Source of the DNA: an uncultured Collinsella sp.
Lineage (GTDB): Bacteria > Actinomycetota > Coriobacteriia > Coriobacteriales > Coriobacteriaceae
NCBI GenBank assembly: GCA_900544865.1
Contig: UQXA01000009.1
Span: 1 to 64,000 of the forward strand
Reading direction: 5' to 3'
Length of the DNA stretch: 64,000 nucleotides
Numbering within the stretch: position 1 is the stretch's first letter; each line of letters opens with the position of its first letter. Below, in pieces: positions 16,388-24,270 of the stretch. Both the position numbers and the translations under genes were made by a program. Under the pieces are notes generated by a model. It did no database searches, had not been told where the DNA came from, and saw nothing but the letters and a program-made list of their open reading frames with translations.

Positions 16388-17356
16388 CTACTTGGCAAAC
16401 AGGTTCTTGAGGTTGAACTCGGCTTGGACGGTGCGGAGCATGAGGTCGGTGTCGTCCAGACCCAGATGCTGCTCGTTGGCATCGGCGGCGAGGGTGCCAC
16501 GGCGGCGCGCCCAGTTCTCGAGCGCGGCGGGCGCGGACTCGCGGGGGAGCGAGCGCACGTCGGCGTCCAAGCTGCGGCAGATCTGGCGCGAGTCGATGAC
16601 GATAATCTTGCCGGCGCGGCGTGCCTCGGCGTAACCGTCCAGATGAATTTTGAACCAGCTGTCCTCGAACGCGGCGTTATGCGCCATGTACGGGTGCTTC
16701 TTCATAAGCTTGAGCAGCTGCTTCTGCAATTCCTTGTTCTCGCGGAAGGGCGTTTTGCCGTCGATGTCGTCCCAGGTGATGTGGTGGATATTCGACAGCG
16801 GCACATCCTCGCCGCGGTAGATATCGGGCAGGCCGCAGTAGTGTGCCTCGGCGTCATGCGGCACGGCGTCGCTGGTGAGGTCCATGATTTCCCAGCCCAC
16901 GTTGATGATATAGCCGCGCTCGGGTGCACGGCCGGTGGTCTCGATGTCGATACCGAGCACGGTGCCCTGGATGGGCTTGCGGGCGTAGGCCACGCCGAGC
17001 GCGTCGCGGTCGCCGCGGATCTCGCGCATGACCGACGCGGCGGTGCGCTTTTGCATCTTACCGATGGCGGCGCAGGTGTCGGCATCGGACAGGCCGCGCG
17101 AAAGCGTCGCGGGCGTCACGTTGCGCAGGCGCGCCTCGCCAATCTGGTCGCACAGGTCGCGGTTGCGGTCAGCCAGGTCGCGCACGGTGGCAAAGTCGAA
17201 GCTGGGGTCGCCCTCGGCGGTAAAGTACTCGGTTTCGAGCACCTTAAGGGCCTCCTCGCCCTTCTGGCGCTCGGACTCCATGGCGCCGTGATCGCCATAG
17301 ATAAACATGGGAATAAACGGCTGGCGCTCGTATTCGAGTGCTTGTGAAACGTTCAT
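16388..17356 (-). CDS. DEDDh 3'-5' exonuclease family protein
   Basis: This 322-residue protein carries exonuclease motifs in the C-terminal two thirds: GIDIETTG (ExoI, about residue 135), HNAAFEDSWF (ExoII) and HLGLDDTDLM (ExoIII with catalytic His and Asp). This is the DEDDh arrangement of DnaQ/RNase T-like enzymes. The N-terminal 130 residues are charged helices not seen in minimal DnaQ domains, with a GLSDADTCAAIGKMQKR stretch. Role is probably nucleic-acid trimming; the specific substrate is unknown. Start ATG at 17356 has AGGAGC upstream. Confidence 0.75.
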   Translation of the reverse strand: MNVSQALEYERQPFIPMFIYGDHGAMESERQKGEEALKVLETEYFTAEGDPSFDFATVRDLADRNRDLCDQIGEARLRNVTPATLSRGLSDADTCAAIGKMQKRTAASVMREIRGDRDALGVAYARKPIQGTVLGIDIETTGRAPERGYIINVGWEIMDLTSDAVPHDAEAHYCGLPDIYRGEDVPLSNIHHITWDDIDGKTPFRENKELQKQLLKLMKKHPYMAHNAAFEDSWFKIHLDGYAEARRAGKIIVIDSRQICRSLDADVRSLPRESAPAALENWARRRGTLAADANEQHLGLDDTDLMLRTVQAEFNLKNLFAK

Positions 17357-17452
17357 ATAACTGCTCCTTGGACGGGCCGCAGCGCGCGGCTCGGGTTCAT
17401 TGAGATGTGGCGAGATGATAGTTTACCATGGGCAACTATTGGCACCACGCTA

Positions 17453-17478
17453 GGTCAACTACAATACCCTAGTTGACC
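17453..17478. promoter_or_regulatory. Inverted repeat before metal exporter gene
   Basis: GGTCAACTA (17453-17461) is repeated inverted at 17470-17478, 50 bases before the transporter start. It fits an operator for a metal or stress regulator. The left flank CTAG recurs in CGCTAG at the right. Confidence 0.4.
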
Positions 17479-17527
17479 GCTAGGACTTTTACAATGCTGC
17501 CGAAAGACACGAAAGGTTCCATCCTTC

Positions 17528-18616
17528 ATGGATTTGCTGATTGATATTTTGCTCGACGCTGGCAGGGACACGCTGTCGCTGGTGCCGTTTTTGTTGGTGA
17601 CGTATCTGGCCCTCGAGACCCTGGAGCACGTTGCGGGCGACCGCGTTAACGGCGCCATCAAGCGCGCCGGTGCCGCGGGCCCCGTGGTTGGCTCGTTGCT
17701 GGGCATGGTGCCGCAGTGCGGCTTTTCGGCAATGGCGGCCACACTGTACGCCGGTCGTGTCGTGACCTTGGGCACGTTGGTGGCGGTGTTCCTTTCGACC
17801 TCCGATGAGATGCTGCCGCTGTTGTTCGCCGAGCAGGTGCCCGTGCAGACCATGGCGATGCTTTTGGCTTCGAAGGCACTGATCGCGCTGGTCACGGGCT
17901 TTATCGTGGACGCCGCCATTCGCGGCCTGCGTCGTAACGCTCGCGCACATGCGGCGATTCGCCGTACCGTGCTGGGGACCGCTGCTAATCCGGCTCATGT
18001 GAACTGCGCGCACGACGACCACACTGGCGGTGACATCATCGACGAGGTGGCCGAGGCGGGCGTGAGCGCCGATCACATCCATGAGCTGTGCGAGCGCGAC
18101 CATTGCGGTTGCGATGAAGACGAGGACGAGCACGAACACGGACATGGCCACGATCACGGTCATGAGGACGAGCATGAACACCATGATGGCCACGGTCACT
18201 CCCACTCTCACGAGGGCGCGCCCCTCCTGTCGATTATTCGCAGCGCCATCTCGCACACCGTGCAGGTATCGGTATTCATTTTTCTGGTGACGCTGATTCT
18301 GGTCGCCGTGCTCGAGACCTTCGGCGAGTCCGCGATCGAGCAGTTCCTGCGTGGCAACGAGACGCTCGCCGTCCTGGGTTCGGCGCTTGTCGGCCTGATT
18401 CCCAACTGCTCGGCCAGCGTCGTCATCACACAACTGTACCTGGAAGGCGCGCTGCAGCTGGCCCCGATGCTCGCCGGCACGCTCATCTCTGCTGGTGTGG
18501 GCTACCTGGTGCTGTTCCGCACCAACCGCAGCGCCCGCGAAAACGTCCTGTTCCTGTTCATGATGTACGTCATCGGTGCCGGCTGGGGCCTCATCCTATC
18601 CGCCGTTGGCCTTTAA
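17528..18616 (+). CDS. ArsP_2-type putative metal exporter (10 TM) with His-rich loop
   Basis: This 362-residue membrane protein has two similar halves, each with a GxxPxC motif: LLGMVPQCGFSAM near residue 60 and LVGLIPNCSASVV near 295. This is typical of the putative 10-TM heavy-metal/manganese exporter family (PF11449, ArsP_2). Between the halves, about residues 155-230, lies a cytoplasmic loop with many His, Asp and Glu (for example HEHGHGHDHGHEDEHEH), plausibly binding Mn or Zn. The start at 17528 has AAAGG upstream. A dyad upstream suggests regulation. The metal is not known from sequence. Confidence 0.78.
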   Translation: MDLLIDILLDAGRDTLSLVPFLLVTYLALETLEHVAGDRVNGAIKRAGAAGPVVGSLLGMVPQCGFSAMAATLYAGRVVTLGTLVAVFLSTSDEMLPLLFAEQVPVQTMAMLLASKALIALVTGFIVDAAIRGLRRNARAHAAIRRTVLGTAANPAHVNCAHDDHTGGDIIDEVAEAGVSADHIHELCERDHCGCDEDEDEHEHGHGHDHGHEDEHEHHDGHGHSHSHEGAPLLSIIRSAISHTVQVSVFIFLVTLILVAVLETFGESAIEQFLRGNETLAVLGSALVGLIPNCSASVVITQLYLEGALQLAPMLAGTLISAGVGYLVLFRTNRSARENVLFLFMMYVIGAGWGLILSAVGL

Positions 18617-18617
18617 G

Positions 18618-18717
18618 TAGATTATTGGGACATGTCTTACGATCTACCCCTGTGACCAGGGCATTCCCCGCTGCCAAAACAAAAAGGTAGATTTTTAGGC
18701 ATGTCCCAAAAATCTAC
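18618..18717. repeat. 18-bp inverted repeat pair (REP-like)
   Basis: GTAGATTATTGGGACATG (18618-18635) is repeated inverted at 18700-18717 with one mismatch. A further GATCTACC and GGTAGAT lie inside. It occupies the gap between the convergent exporter and DUF188 genes and has the layout of paired REP/BIME units. Confidence 0.65.
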
Positions 18718-18722
18718 CTTGG

Positions 18723-19205
18723 TTAGCGCAGCAGCTCGGTGAGGTTGCGCTTAAAGCGGGCCCGGTCTTCGCTGGTAAATGCCGCCGGACCGCGAGTGCG
18801 ACCGCCGGCGCGGCGCACCTTCTTTTCCTCGTGGCGAATAAACAGTTGCATGTCGATGGTCGCCTTATCGTAGACGCGCCCGCGCACGCCGATGGCGGCG
18901 GCATCGCGCCCGAGCACCATGCTCGCCAAGCCAATGTCCTGCGTCACGACTACGTCGCCCGCCTGCAGGCGTTCGACAATGGCAAAGTCGGCGCTGTCGG
19001 CGCCCACGCTCACATCGAGCGTCGTGACCCAAAATCCGCGTCGCGCATGCTCGACGTCGCGCGGATCGTTGCGGCGAATGTGGCGTTCCAGGTTCTGTGT
19101 GCTGTTGCCGGCGATAACGACGGCAACGCCCGCCCGCCGCGCGCAGTCAATCGACTCGCGCGTGACCGGGCAGGCGTCTGCATCAATAAAGAGCGTTCGC
19201 GGCAT
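18723..19205 (-). CDS. YaiI/YqxD family (DUF188) protein
   Basis: This 160-residue protein has TLFIDADACPV at the N-terminus, IVERLQAGDVVVTQDIGLA in the middle and RGRVYDKATIDMQL with a C-terminal FKRNLTELL. These are the conserved blocks of the YaiI/YqxD family, a PIN-like fold with acidic residues and of unknown function. Length fits. It starts one base after the stop of the DUF308 gene, so the two are cotranscribed. Confidence 0.9.
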   Translation of the reverse strand: MPRTLFIDADACPVTRESIDCARRAGVAVVIAGNSTQNLERHIRRNDPRDVEHARRGFWVTTLDVSVGADSADFAIVERLQAGDVVVTQDIGLASMVLGRDAAAIGVRGRVYDKATIDMQLFIRHEEKKVRRAGGRTRGPAAFTSEDRARFKRNLTELLR

Positions 19206-19808
19206 CTAGTGCACCAGTTTGCCAAATTGAATAGCGCGAACAATCAGCGTTACGCCAAACACCAGCAGTGCGGCGCCGCTAAAGATGACGAGCATCTTGG
19301 CCGACCACAGCGGATAGATAAACACGAACATGCCGGCGATGATGGAGAGCGCGCCGCTCAGGATGGCGAGGGCACGGTTGGACGAAAGCTCGGACTCCAG
19401 AATGGACATGACACCTTCGACGATCCAGCCAAAGCCGGCCACGATAACCACCATCGTGGTGAGCGTCGCGGTCGAGAAGGCCTGGTTGCGCAGGATTATG
19501 ACGCCGCCCAAGATAATGAGTAGGTTGGAGATGATGCTCGTCACGCGCCAGCCGGTGGGCAGCAGTGGCTCGAAAACAGCGGTAAACAGCCTGATCGCGG
19601 CCGTGATCACAAAGTAGAAGCCCAAGACGGTCGTTAGGAAGACGAGGGACTTGGCAGGCGCAAACAGCAGTGCGATGCCGGCGACGAGCGCCAAGACGCC
19701 CGTGATGGCGTAAATCCAGCGCACGGCCTTGACGGCCTTGCCTGCCATGCTTTTCTCGTCAAATCCAAACTGGCTCGATTTTTGGTCATCATTCTTAAAG
19801 ATGCCCAT
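19206..19808 (-). CDS. HdeD-like DUF308 membrane protein
   Basis: This 200-residue protein has six hydrophobic segments arranged as repeated pairs (for example ITGVLALVAGIALL and LAILSGALSIIAGMFVFIYP). This is the HdeD/DUF308 pattern, a family linked to acid or envelope stress in enterobacteria and uncharacterised elsewhere. The short N-terminal cytoplasmic tail is FKNDDQKSSQFGFDEKS. ATG 19808 follows AAAGGAGA; the longer frame upstream is not conserved. Confidence 0.82.
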   Translation of the reverse strand: MGIFKNDDQKSSQFGFDEKSMAGKAVKAVRWIYAITGVLALVAGIALLFAPAKSLVFLTTVLGFYFVITAAIRLFTAVFEPLLPTGWRVTSIISNLLIILGGVIILRNQAFSTATLTTMVVIVAGFGWIVEGVMSILESELSSNRALAILSGALSIIAGMFVFIYPLWSAKMLVIFSGAALLVFGVTLIVRAIQFGKLVH

Positions 19809-20072
19809 AATGTCTCCTTTCCGTGCGGTGCACGTCGCGTTCATTGCTCTCCGTGCGGCGTACGCCAAAAGTGCTGCAACAAGTATCGCCCAAGGGCGCC
19901 GATGCATGGGGCGGGAAGGACGAATTGCCGCCCCACATTCCCGAATTGTTACTTTTGTTCCCGCTCCAGTGAGGATTAATCAACAATTGTAGAACATTAC
20001 GCCGCTGTATGTAATTGCCTAGGTTTTAGGTTAGATTCTCCTAAGAACAATTGCCCGAAATTGGGGGTCCCT

Positions 20073-20744
20073 ATGAACGAAACAGTTCCCGCGGCGCCGT
20101 CGAGCGCGGAGTCGATGGCAAAGCAGGGTTGCGAAAAGCTCGGCTTGGAAGCGTTTGATGCGCTGGTCCGTCGTGCCCGTACGTGCCGCCGTTTTGACGA
20201 GTCCATGCGCGTGCCGCGCGAGTTTTTGCTCGAGCTGGCGGAACTGGCGCACCTGGCTCCCTGCGGCGCCAATGCTCAGCGTCTGCGTTTTCATGTGGTA
20301 AGCGGTGCAGAGGACTGCGCTCGCGTGTTTGACGAGCTTGCATGGGCCGGCGCGCTTAAGGACTGGCCGGGTCCTGCCGAGGGTGAGCGCCCGACCGGCT
20401 ACATCGCGATTCTTGCCGAGCGCGCCGTTCCGGGCAAGCCCGCCGCTCCCATTACCGAGGTCGACACGGGCATTGCCGCGCAGACGATGATGCTCGCCGC
20501 CCGCAGCGCCACGCCCGAGGTGGCAGCCTGCATGTTCAAGGCCTTTACGCCCCACGCGATCGATGCCATGGGGCTCGATAACGACAAGTATGAGCTCAAG
20601 CTGATCATGGCGCTTGGCGTTCCGGCCGAGACGCAGGTGATCGATGCGATCGATTCCAACCCCGACGGCTCCATCAATTATTGGCGCGACGAGGCGCGGG
20701 TGCACCACGTACCCAAGCGTCCGCTTGCCGACGTGCTGCTGTAG
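20073..20744 (+). CDS. Nitroreductase family protein
   Basis: This 223-residue protein has ALVRRARTCRRFDES at the N-terminus, then LAELAHLAPCGANAQRLRFHVV. These match the FMN-binding RRSIRxF and 'APSxxNxQPWxF' blocks of nitroreductases. ALGVPAETQVID and a C-terminal YWRDEARVHHVPKRPLADVL agree with the subgroup that ends in a lysine/arginine tail. It should be an FMN-dependent NAD(P)H oxidoreductase; substrate unknown. The ATG follows GGGGG. Confidence 0.85.
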   Translation: MNETVPAAPSSAESMAKQGCEKLGLEAFDALVRRARTCRRFDESMRVPREFLLELAELAHLAPCGANAQRLRFHVVSGAEDCARVFDELAWAGALKDWPGPAEGERPTGYIAILAERAVPGKPAAPITEVDTGIAAQTMMLAARSATPEVAACMFKAFTPHAIDAMGLDNDKYELKLIMALGVPAETQVIDAIDSNPDGSINYWRDEARVHHVPKRPLADVLL

Positions 20745-20776
20745 TTGAGCGTCACCGCGGTGTGATCCGGCGGTAA

Positions 20777-20811
20777 ACCACCACAAAGGTGCCTGTCCCC
20801 TTTGTGGTGGT
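20777..20811. repeat. Family 1 palindrome, copy 1
   Basis: ACCACCACAAAGG, a GTGCCTGTC-type centre and CCTTTGTGGTGGT form a 35-base hairpin after the nitroreductase gene. Four more copies lie at 53308, 54268, 55847 and 56253, in both orientations. Confidence 0.85.
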
Positions 20812-20826
20812 ACGAGGGGAGGGTGT

Positions 20827-21369
20827 GTGGCAGATTTGTATTTGGTGCGGCATGGGCAGACTGAGCTCAATGTGCAGAACATTTTGCAGGGCGGGCACGA
20901 TTCGCCGCTTACGGCGCGCGGGCGCGAGCAGGCGCTGATGGCGCGTGCAGCGTTTGCGGCGCGCGGCGTGGCCTTTGACCGTGTGTATTCCTCCCCGTTG
21001 GGCCGGGCGCGGCGTACGGCTGAGCTAATTGCTGGTGAGGGCCGCTCGATAGAGCTGGTCGATGACCTGCGCGAGTGGCATTTGGGCTCGCTGGAGGGTA
21101 CATCAAATCGCGAGATGCCGCCGCAGCCCTGGGGTGATTATCCGGTGGCCTTTGGTGGCGAGTCTGAAGGCGAGCTCCAGTCGCGCATGGTCGCGGCGCT
21201 GTCCCACATCATGGCCAGGCCGCAGCACGACTGTGTGCTGGCAGTCTCCCACGGCTCTTCCTGCCAGGAGTTTCTTGAGTATGTGACTGGCAGGGGAGAG
21301 CTACCCGACAACGGTGCCGTGCTTCATTTTGGCTATTGCGACGGTGCGTTTTCGCTCCTTGATTGGTAA
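20827..21369 (+). CDS. Histidine phosphatase family protein (PGM-like), first of a pair
   Basis: This 180-residue enzyme begins LYLVRHGQTELN (phosphohistidine motif RHG), continues with YSSPLGRARRTAELI and LREWHLGSLEG, and has the second catalytic His in VLAVSHGSSCQEFL. The branch-1 histidine phosphatase fold handles phosphoglycerate, phosphoserine, cobalamin precursors and others; the substrate here is unknown. It starts at a GTG after GGGGAGGG. A paralogue follows 17 bases later. Confidence 0.85.
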   Translation: MADLYLVRHGQTELNVQNILQGGHDSPLTARGREQALMARAAFAARGVAFDRVYSSPLGRARRTAELIAGEGRSIELVDDLREWHLGSLEGTSNREMPPQPWGDYPVAFGGESEGELQSRMVAALSHIMARPQHDCVLAVSHGSSCQEFLEYVTGRGELPDNGAVLHFGYCDGAFSLLDW

Positions 21370-21386
21370 CGAACGAAAGGACCCCT

Positions 21387-22022
21387 ATGAATAAAGACCT
21401 GTATCTGGTTCGTCATGGGCAGACAATATTCAACCTTAAGCGCATTATTCAGGGTTGGAGTGACTCGCCGCTCACGCAGCTGGGATGCGACCAGGCGGCG
21501 CGTGCCGGCATGTTCTTGCGTGCGCGCGGCATTGAACCCGATCATGCCTACACCTCCACACTTCATCGCACCGAGCAGACTATCGCCAACCTGTGGCCGG
21601 GCTTGGCGTACGAGCGCCTGGACGGTCTGCGTGAGTGGTTCTTTGGCGACTTTGAGGCCGAGCGCGTGATGCTTATGCCCGAGCGCCCGTGGCGAGATTT
21701 CTATCGTCAGTTTGGCGGCGAGGGCCAGATGCAGGTGCGCGAGCGCATGGCGGCGACGATAACCGATCTTATGCGACGTCCGGACCACGAGTGCGTGCTC
21801 GCGGTGAGCCACGGTTCGGCTATCAAGGAGTTTTTGGACCACGTGCGGGGCGCGGCGGCCGACGAGCGCGAACGCGTGCCGGGCAACTGCTCAGTGCTGC
21901 ATTTTGCGTTTGACGATGCGGCCGATACGTTTGAACTGGTCGAAGTCTTTACGCAGGAAGACTACGCGCGCGAGCTGGGGCTTGAACCGCTCGTGGCTAC
22001 TGCGGGCCCGCAGTGCGGATAA
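21387..22022 (+). CDS. Histidine phosphatase family protein (PGM-like), second of a pair
   Basis: This 211-residue paralogue of the preceding enzyme has DLYLVRHGQTIFN, YTSTLHRTEQTIANL, LREWFFGDFEAE and VLAVSHGSAIKEFL. The matching order of motifs and tandem position point to a local duplication. The C-terminus is about 30 residues longer. The ATG follows GAAAGGA. A strong hairpin terminator follows. Confidence 0.85.
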   Translation: MNKDLYLVRHGQTIFNLKRIIQGWSDSPLTQLGCDQAARAGMFLRARGIEPDHAYTSTLHRTEQTIANLWPGLAYERLDGLREWFFGDFEAERVMLMPERPWRDFYRQFGGEGQMQVRERMAATITDLMRRPDHECVLAVSHGSAIKEFLDHVRGAAADERERVPGNCSVLHFAFDDAADTFELVEVFTQEDYARELGLEPLVATAGPQCG

Positions 22023-22069
22023 CGCGAGCGCGGCGGCACGGGTCGTCGGCATAACTTCTCGACGCAAAA

Positions 22070-22112
22070 GGGGCGGAGATGCATGTACCTGCTGCATCTC
22101 CGCCCCCTGTTT
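22070..22112. terminator. Strong hairpin between convergent genes
   Basis: GGGGCGGAGATGCA (22070-22083) pairs exactly with TGCATCTCCGCCCC (22093-22106), followed by CTGTTTG. AAAAG precedes the left arm, so it can stop transcription from both sides. Confidence 0.75.
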
Positions 22113-22151
22113 GTTGGGCTGCCGATTTTTGTGCTGGACGGTCTGGTCTTG

Positions 22152-22832
22152 CTAGAACCGCGCGACCTGGTGCGTGAGCAGACCCGTCGGAACCTGCGCC
22201 GCGCCGCCGCTGACCTGCGCGGCGGGGAAGAGCGCAGCTACGGCAAAGTTGAACGGCTCTTTGCCCGTGTAGGTGCCGGCGGCACGTGCATCGTCGGCCA
22301 GGAGCTGTGATGCCTCGACTAGTGCGGCAGCGTAGGCAGGGTCGTCGGCCAGTGCCGGCTCCGGCGCCTGGTCGAGCATGGCGCGGATGGCCCCGACGGC
22401 GTCCTCGCGCTTGACCTCCCACACGCGGTGCGTAATGCCGGCGGGGTCGGTGACGGCATAGAGTGAAGCGCCCTCTTTTGCGGCGCCGAGGATGATATCC
22501 ATGACGGGAGAGGCTTCGTAGACAAGCGTTACGGGACGGGGCTGTACCTTGAGGTCGGCGATTGCGCGCGCAGCGGCGGTCGTATCGGCGGCAACCGCGT
22601 CGCCGCCCGCCAGCGCACCAACCGGGCAGATCGCCACGACACCCGTCACACGTCCCGGCTCGCCCGAGCATTCGTACACGTAATACGCCGCACCCGGGTC
22701 CTTGAGCATCAGGCCATCGGCAATGGCTCCGCGCAGAGCATCGTTGCCGCTCAGGATGCTGCCCATTGCGGGCAGCGCCTCGAGCACGCGGTCCTGAGCC
22801 GGGCGGATGCAGGGAAACGGAAGTGCTTTCAT
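22152..22832 (-). CDS. Short DUF1015-like protein
   Basis: The 226 residues begin KALPFPCIRPAQD, the usual DUF1015 opening, and include YYVYECSGEPGRVTGVVAI and a late FNFAVAALFPAAQVSG that matches the 'FLAVLFPxxQL' strand. Full DUF1015 proteins have about 400 residues and an ADGHHR motif; here the aligned position reads ALADDPAYAAAL and the C-terminal half is absent. It may be a shortened, diverged or degraded member. DUF1015 genes often neighbour serA and serC, as they do here. Confidence 0.65.
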   Translation of the reverse strand: MKALPFPCIRPAQDRVLEALPAMGSILSGNDALRGAIADGLMLKDPGAAYYVYECSGEPGRVTGVVAICPVGALAGGDAVAADTTAAARAIADLKVQPRPVTLVYEASPVMDIILGAAKEGASLYAVTDPAGITHRVWEVKREDAVGAIRAMLDQAPEPALADDPAYAAALVEASQLLADDARAAGTYTGKEPFNFAVAALFPAAQVSGGAAQVPTGLLTHQVARF

Positions 22833-22871
22833 GGGCGGTCCTTACGCGCGAGTCGGTTTATTCGCGGCTTA

Positions 22872-24092
22872 TTATGCCCCAACTTGGCTATCCGCGCCCC
22901 AGAGTATGTTGTCGGCGAGCGCGATCAGCACGCTCTGGCAGCGAACGATATCGGCGTGGGGCACATATTCGTTGGGCTTGTGCGCGAGCGCGAGCGACCC
23001 GGGACCGTAGCTCATGCAATTGCGGTTACCTGTCTTGCCGGCAATGACGGCGGTGTCGGTGTAGCCGGTAAAGAAGCCGACGGTCGTGTCCGCGTCCGTC
23101 ACGTTATCGGCGGCACGCTTGAGCGCTGCAAGAAGGGGAGAGTTCGGGTCGCGCTCGATGGCGGGGCGGTCGCCCGTCACGGTGTAGCTGCCATGGCAAC
23201 CGGGAACGGCGGCTTCGGCGACGGCGATGGCCTGCTCTACCATGCGCGTCGCGGCTGCCGTATCGGTCGGCGGGGTCAGGCGCATGTCGACCCAGACTTT
23301 GGCGCGGTCGGGTACGACGTAGGGGCGATATCCGCCCTCGATTTGGCCAAACGTGATGGTCGAAGGCCCCAGCTCATCGTGCGCGGGCAGCGCCGCAAAC
23401 GCGCGACGGAGCGAACACACGACCTCGGCCATGGCGGCGACGGCATCCGCGCCCTTCCAGGGCTGGCTCGCATGTGCCGTCACGCCAGCCATTTCAATCT
23501 CGAACCACGTACGCCCCTTGTGCGCCACCTGGATCTGTCCGTCGGTGGGCTCGGTGTCCAGCACCCATTCATGCGAGCCGACCCAGCCAGCATCGATCGC
23601 GGTCTCTGAGCCGCGCATAAAGTCTTCCTCGTCGACCGAGCAGATGAGCGAAAAGTCGCGGCGGGGCAACGCGCCATTCGCCGCCACGCGCTCGAGCGTA
23701 TGGACCAGTGCGGCAATGGCGCAGGCCAGGCCACCCTTCATGTCGCAGGCGCCACGGCCGTAGAGCTTGCCGTCGCGCACGACCGCCCCGAGCGGCGTAA
23801 TGTCCGCGTCCCAGCCGTCGCCCAAGGTGACTGTGTCCATATGGCAGATATAGACGAGTCGCGGCTCGTCGCTCACTCCCGGCACGGTGACCATAAGGTT
23901 GCGGCGCCCGGGGAGTACTTCGAGCTCTGCAATTTGCACGGCATCGAGTACCGGATGGCTCAGCTGCGCTAACCGTTCCTCAACCAACGCTTTGATATAG
24001 CGTTCAATCTCGCCCTCATACGCACCTGGGTCGGAACTGTCGATCCGCACGAGCCCTTGCGTAAGCCGCCAAGCAAAATCTGTATCAACCAT
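22872..24092 (-). CDS. M20 family peptidase (ArgE/DapE-like)
   Basis: This 406-residue metallohydrolase has YICHMDTV (metal His and Asp), YGRGACDMKGGLAC (bridging Asp), CSVDEEDFMRG (catalytic Glu pair) and a dimerisation domain with AHASQPWKGADAV. This is the ArgE/DapE/CPG2 form, acting on N-acyl or peptide substrates; the specific one is not clear. FFTGYTDTAVIAG near the end supplies a further conserved block. Start 24092 follows GAGGTG; the longer frame runs through the serA terminator and is not used. Confidence 0.82.
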   Translation of the reverse strand: MVDTDFAWRLTQGLVRIDSSDPGAYEGEIERYIKALVEERLAQLSHPVLDAVQIAELEVLPGRRNLMVTVPGVSDEPRLVYICHMDTVTLGDGWDADITPLGAVVRDGKLYGRGACDMKGGLACAIAALVHTLERVAANGALPRRDFSLICSVDEEDFMRGSETAIDAGWVGSHEWVLDTEPTDGQIQVAHKGRTWFEIEMAGVTAHASQPWKGADAVAAMAEVVCSLRRAFAALPAHDELGPSTITFGQIEGGYRPYVVPDRAKVWVDMRLTPPTDTAAATRMVEQAIAVAEAAVPGCHGSYTVTGDRPAIERDPNSPLLAALKRAADNVTDADTTVGFFTGYTDTAVIAGKTGNRNCMSYGPGSLALAHKPNEYVPHADIVRCQSVLIALADNILWGADSQVGA

Positions 24093-24173
24093 AGGCACCT
24101 CACAAATAGTTAGGTCAACATACAGATTGTATGCCAAGAAGCGGCTCAGTGCATTTAATGGAGTGCTCACAAA

Positions 24174-24209
24174 AACGGGGGCGCCTCTCGTGCGAAAGGC
24201 GCCCCCGTT
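24174..24209 (-). terminator. Terminator of serA transcript
   Basis: AACGGGGGCGCCT (24174-24186) pairs with AGGCGCCCCCGTT (24197-24209). Read on the minus strand, the hairpin ends in GTTTTTG. It lies 62 bases beyond the serA stop. Confidence 0.85.
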
Positions 24210-24270
24210 GGCATTCAATGTCAGTGACGGGCAGGCCACATGGGGGAACTGCCCGTCAGATCAGCCGGCG

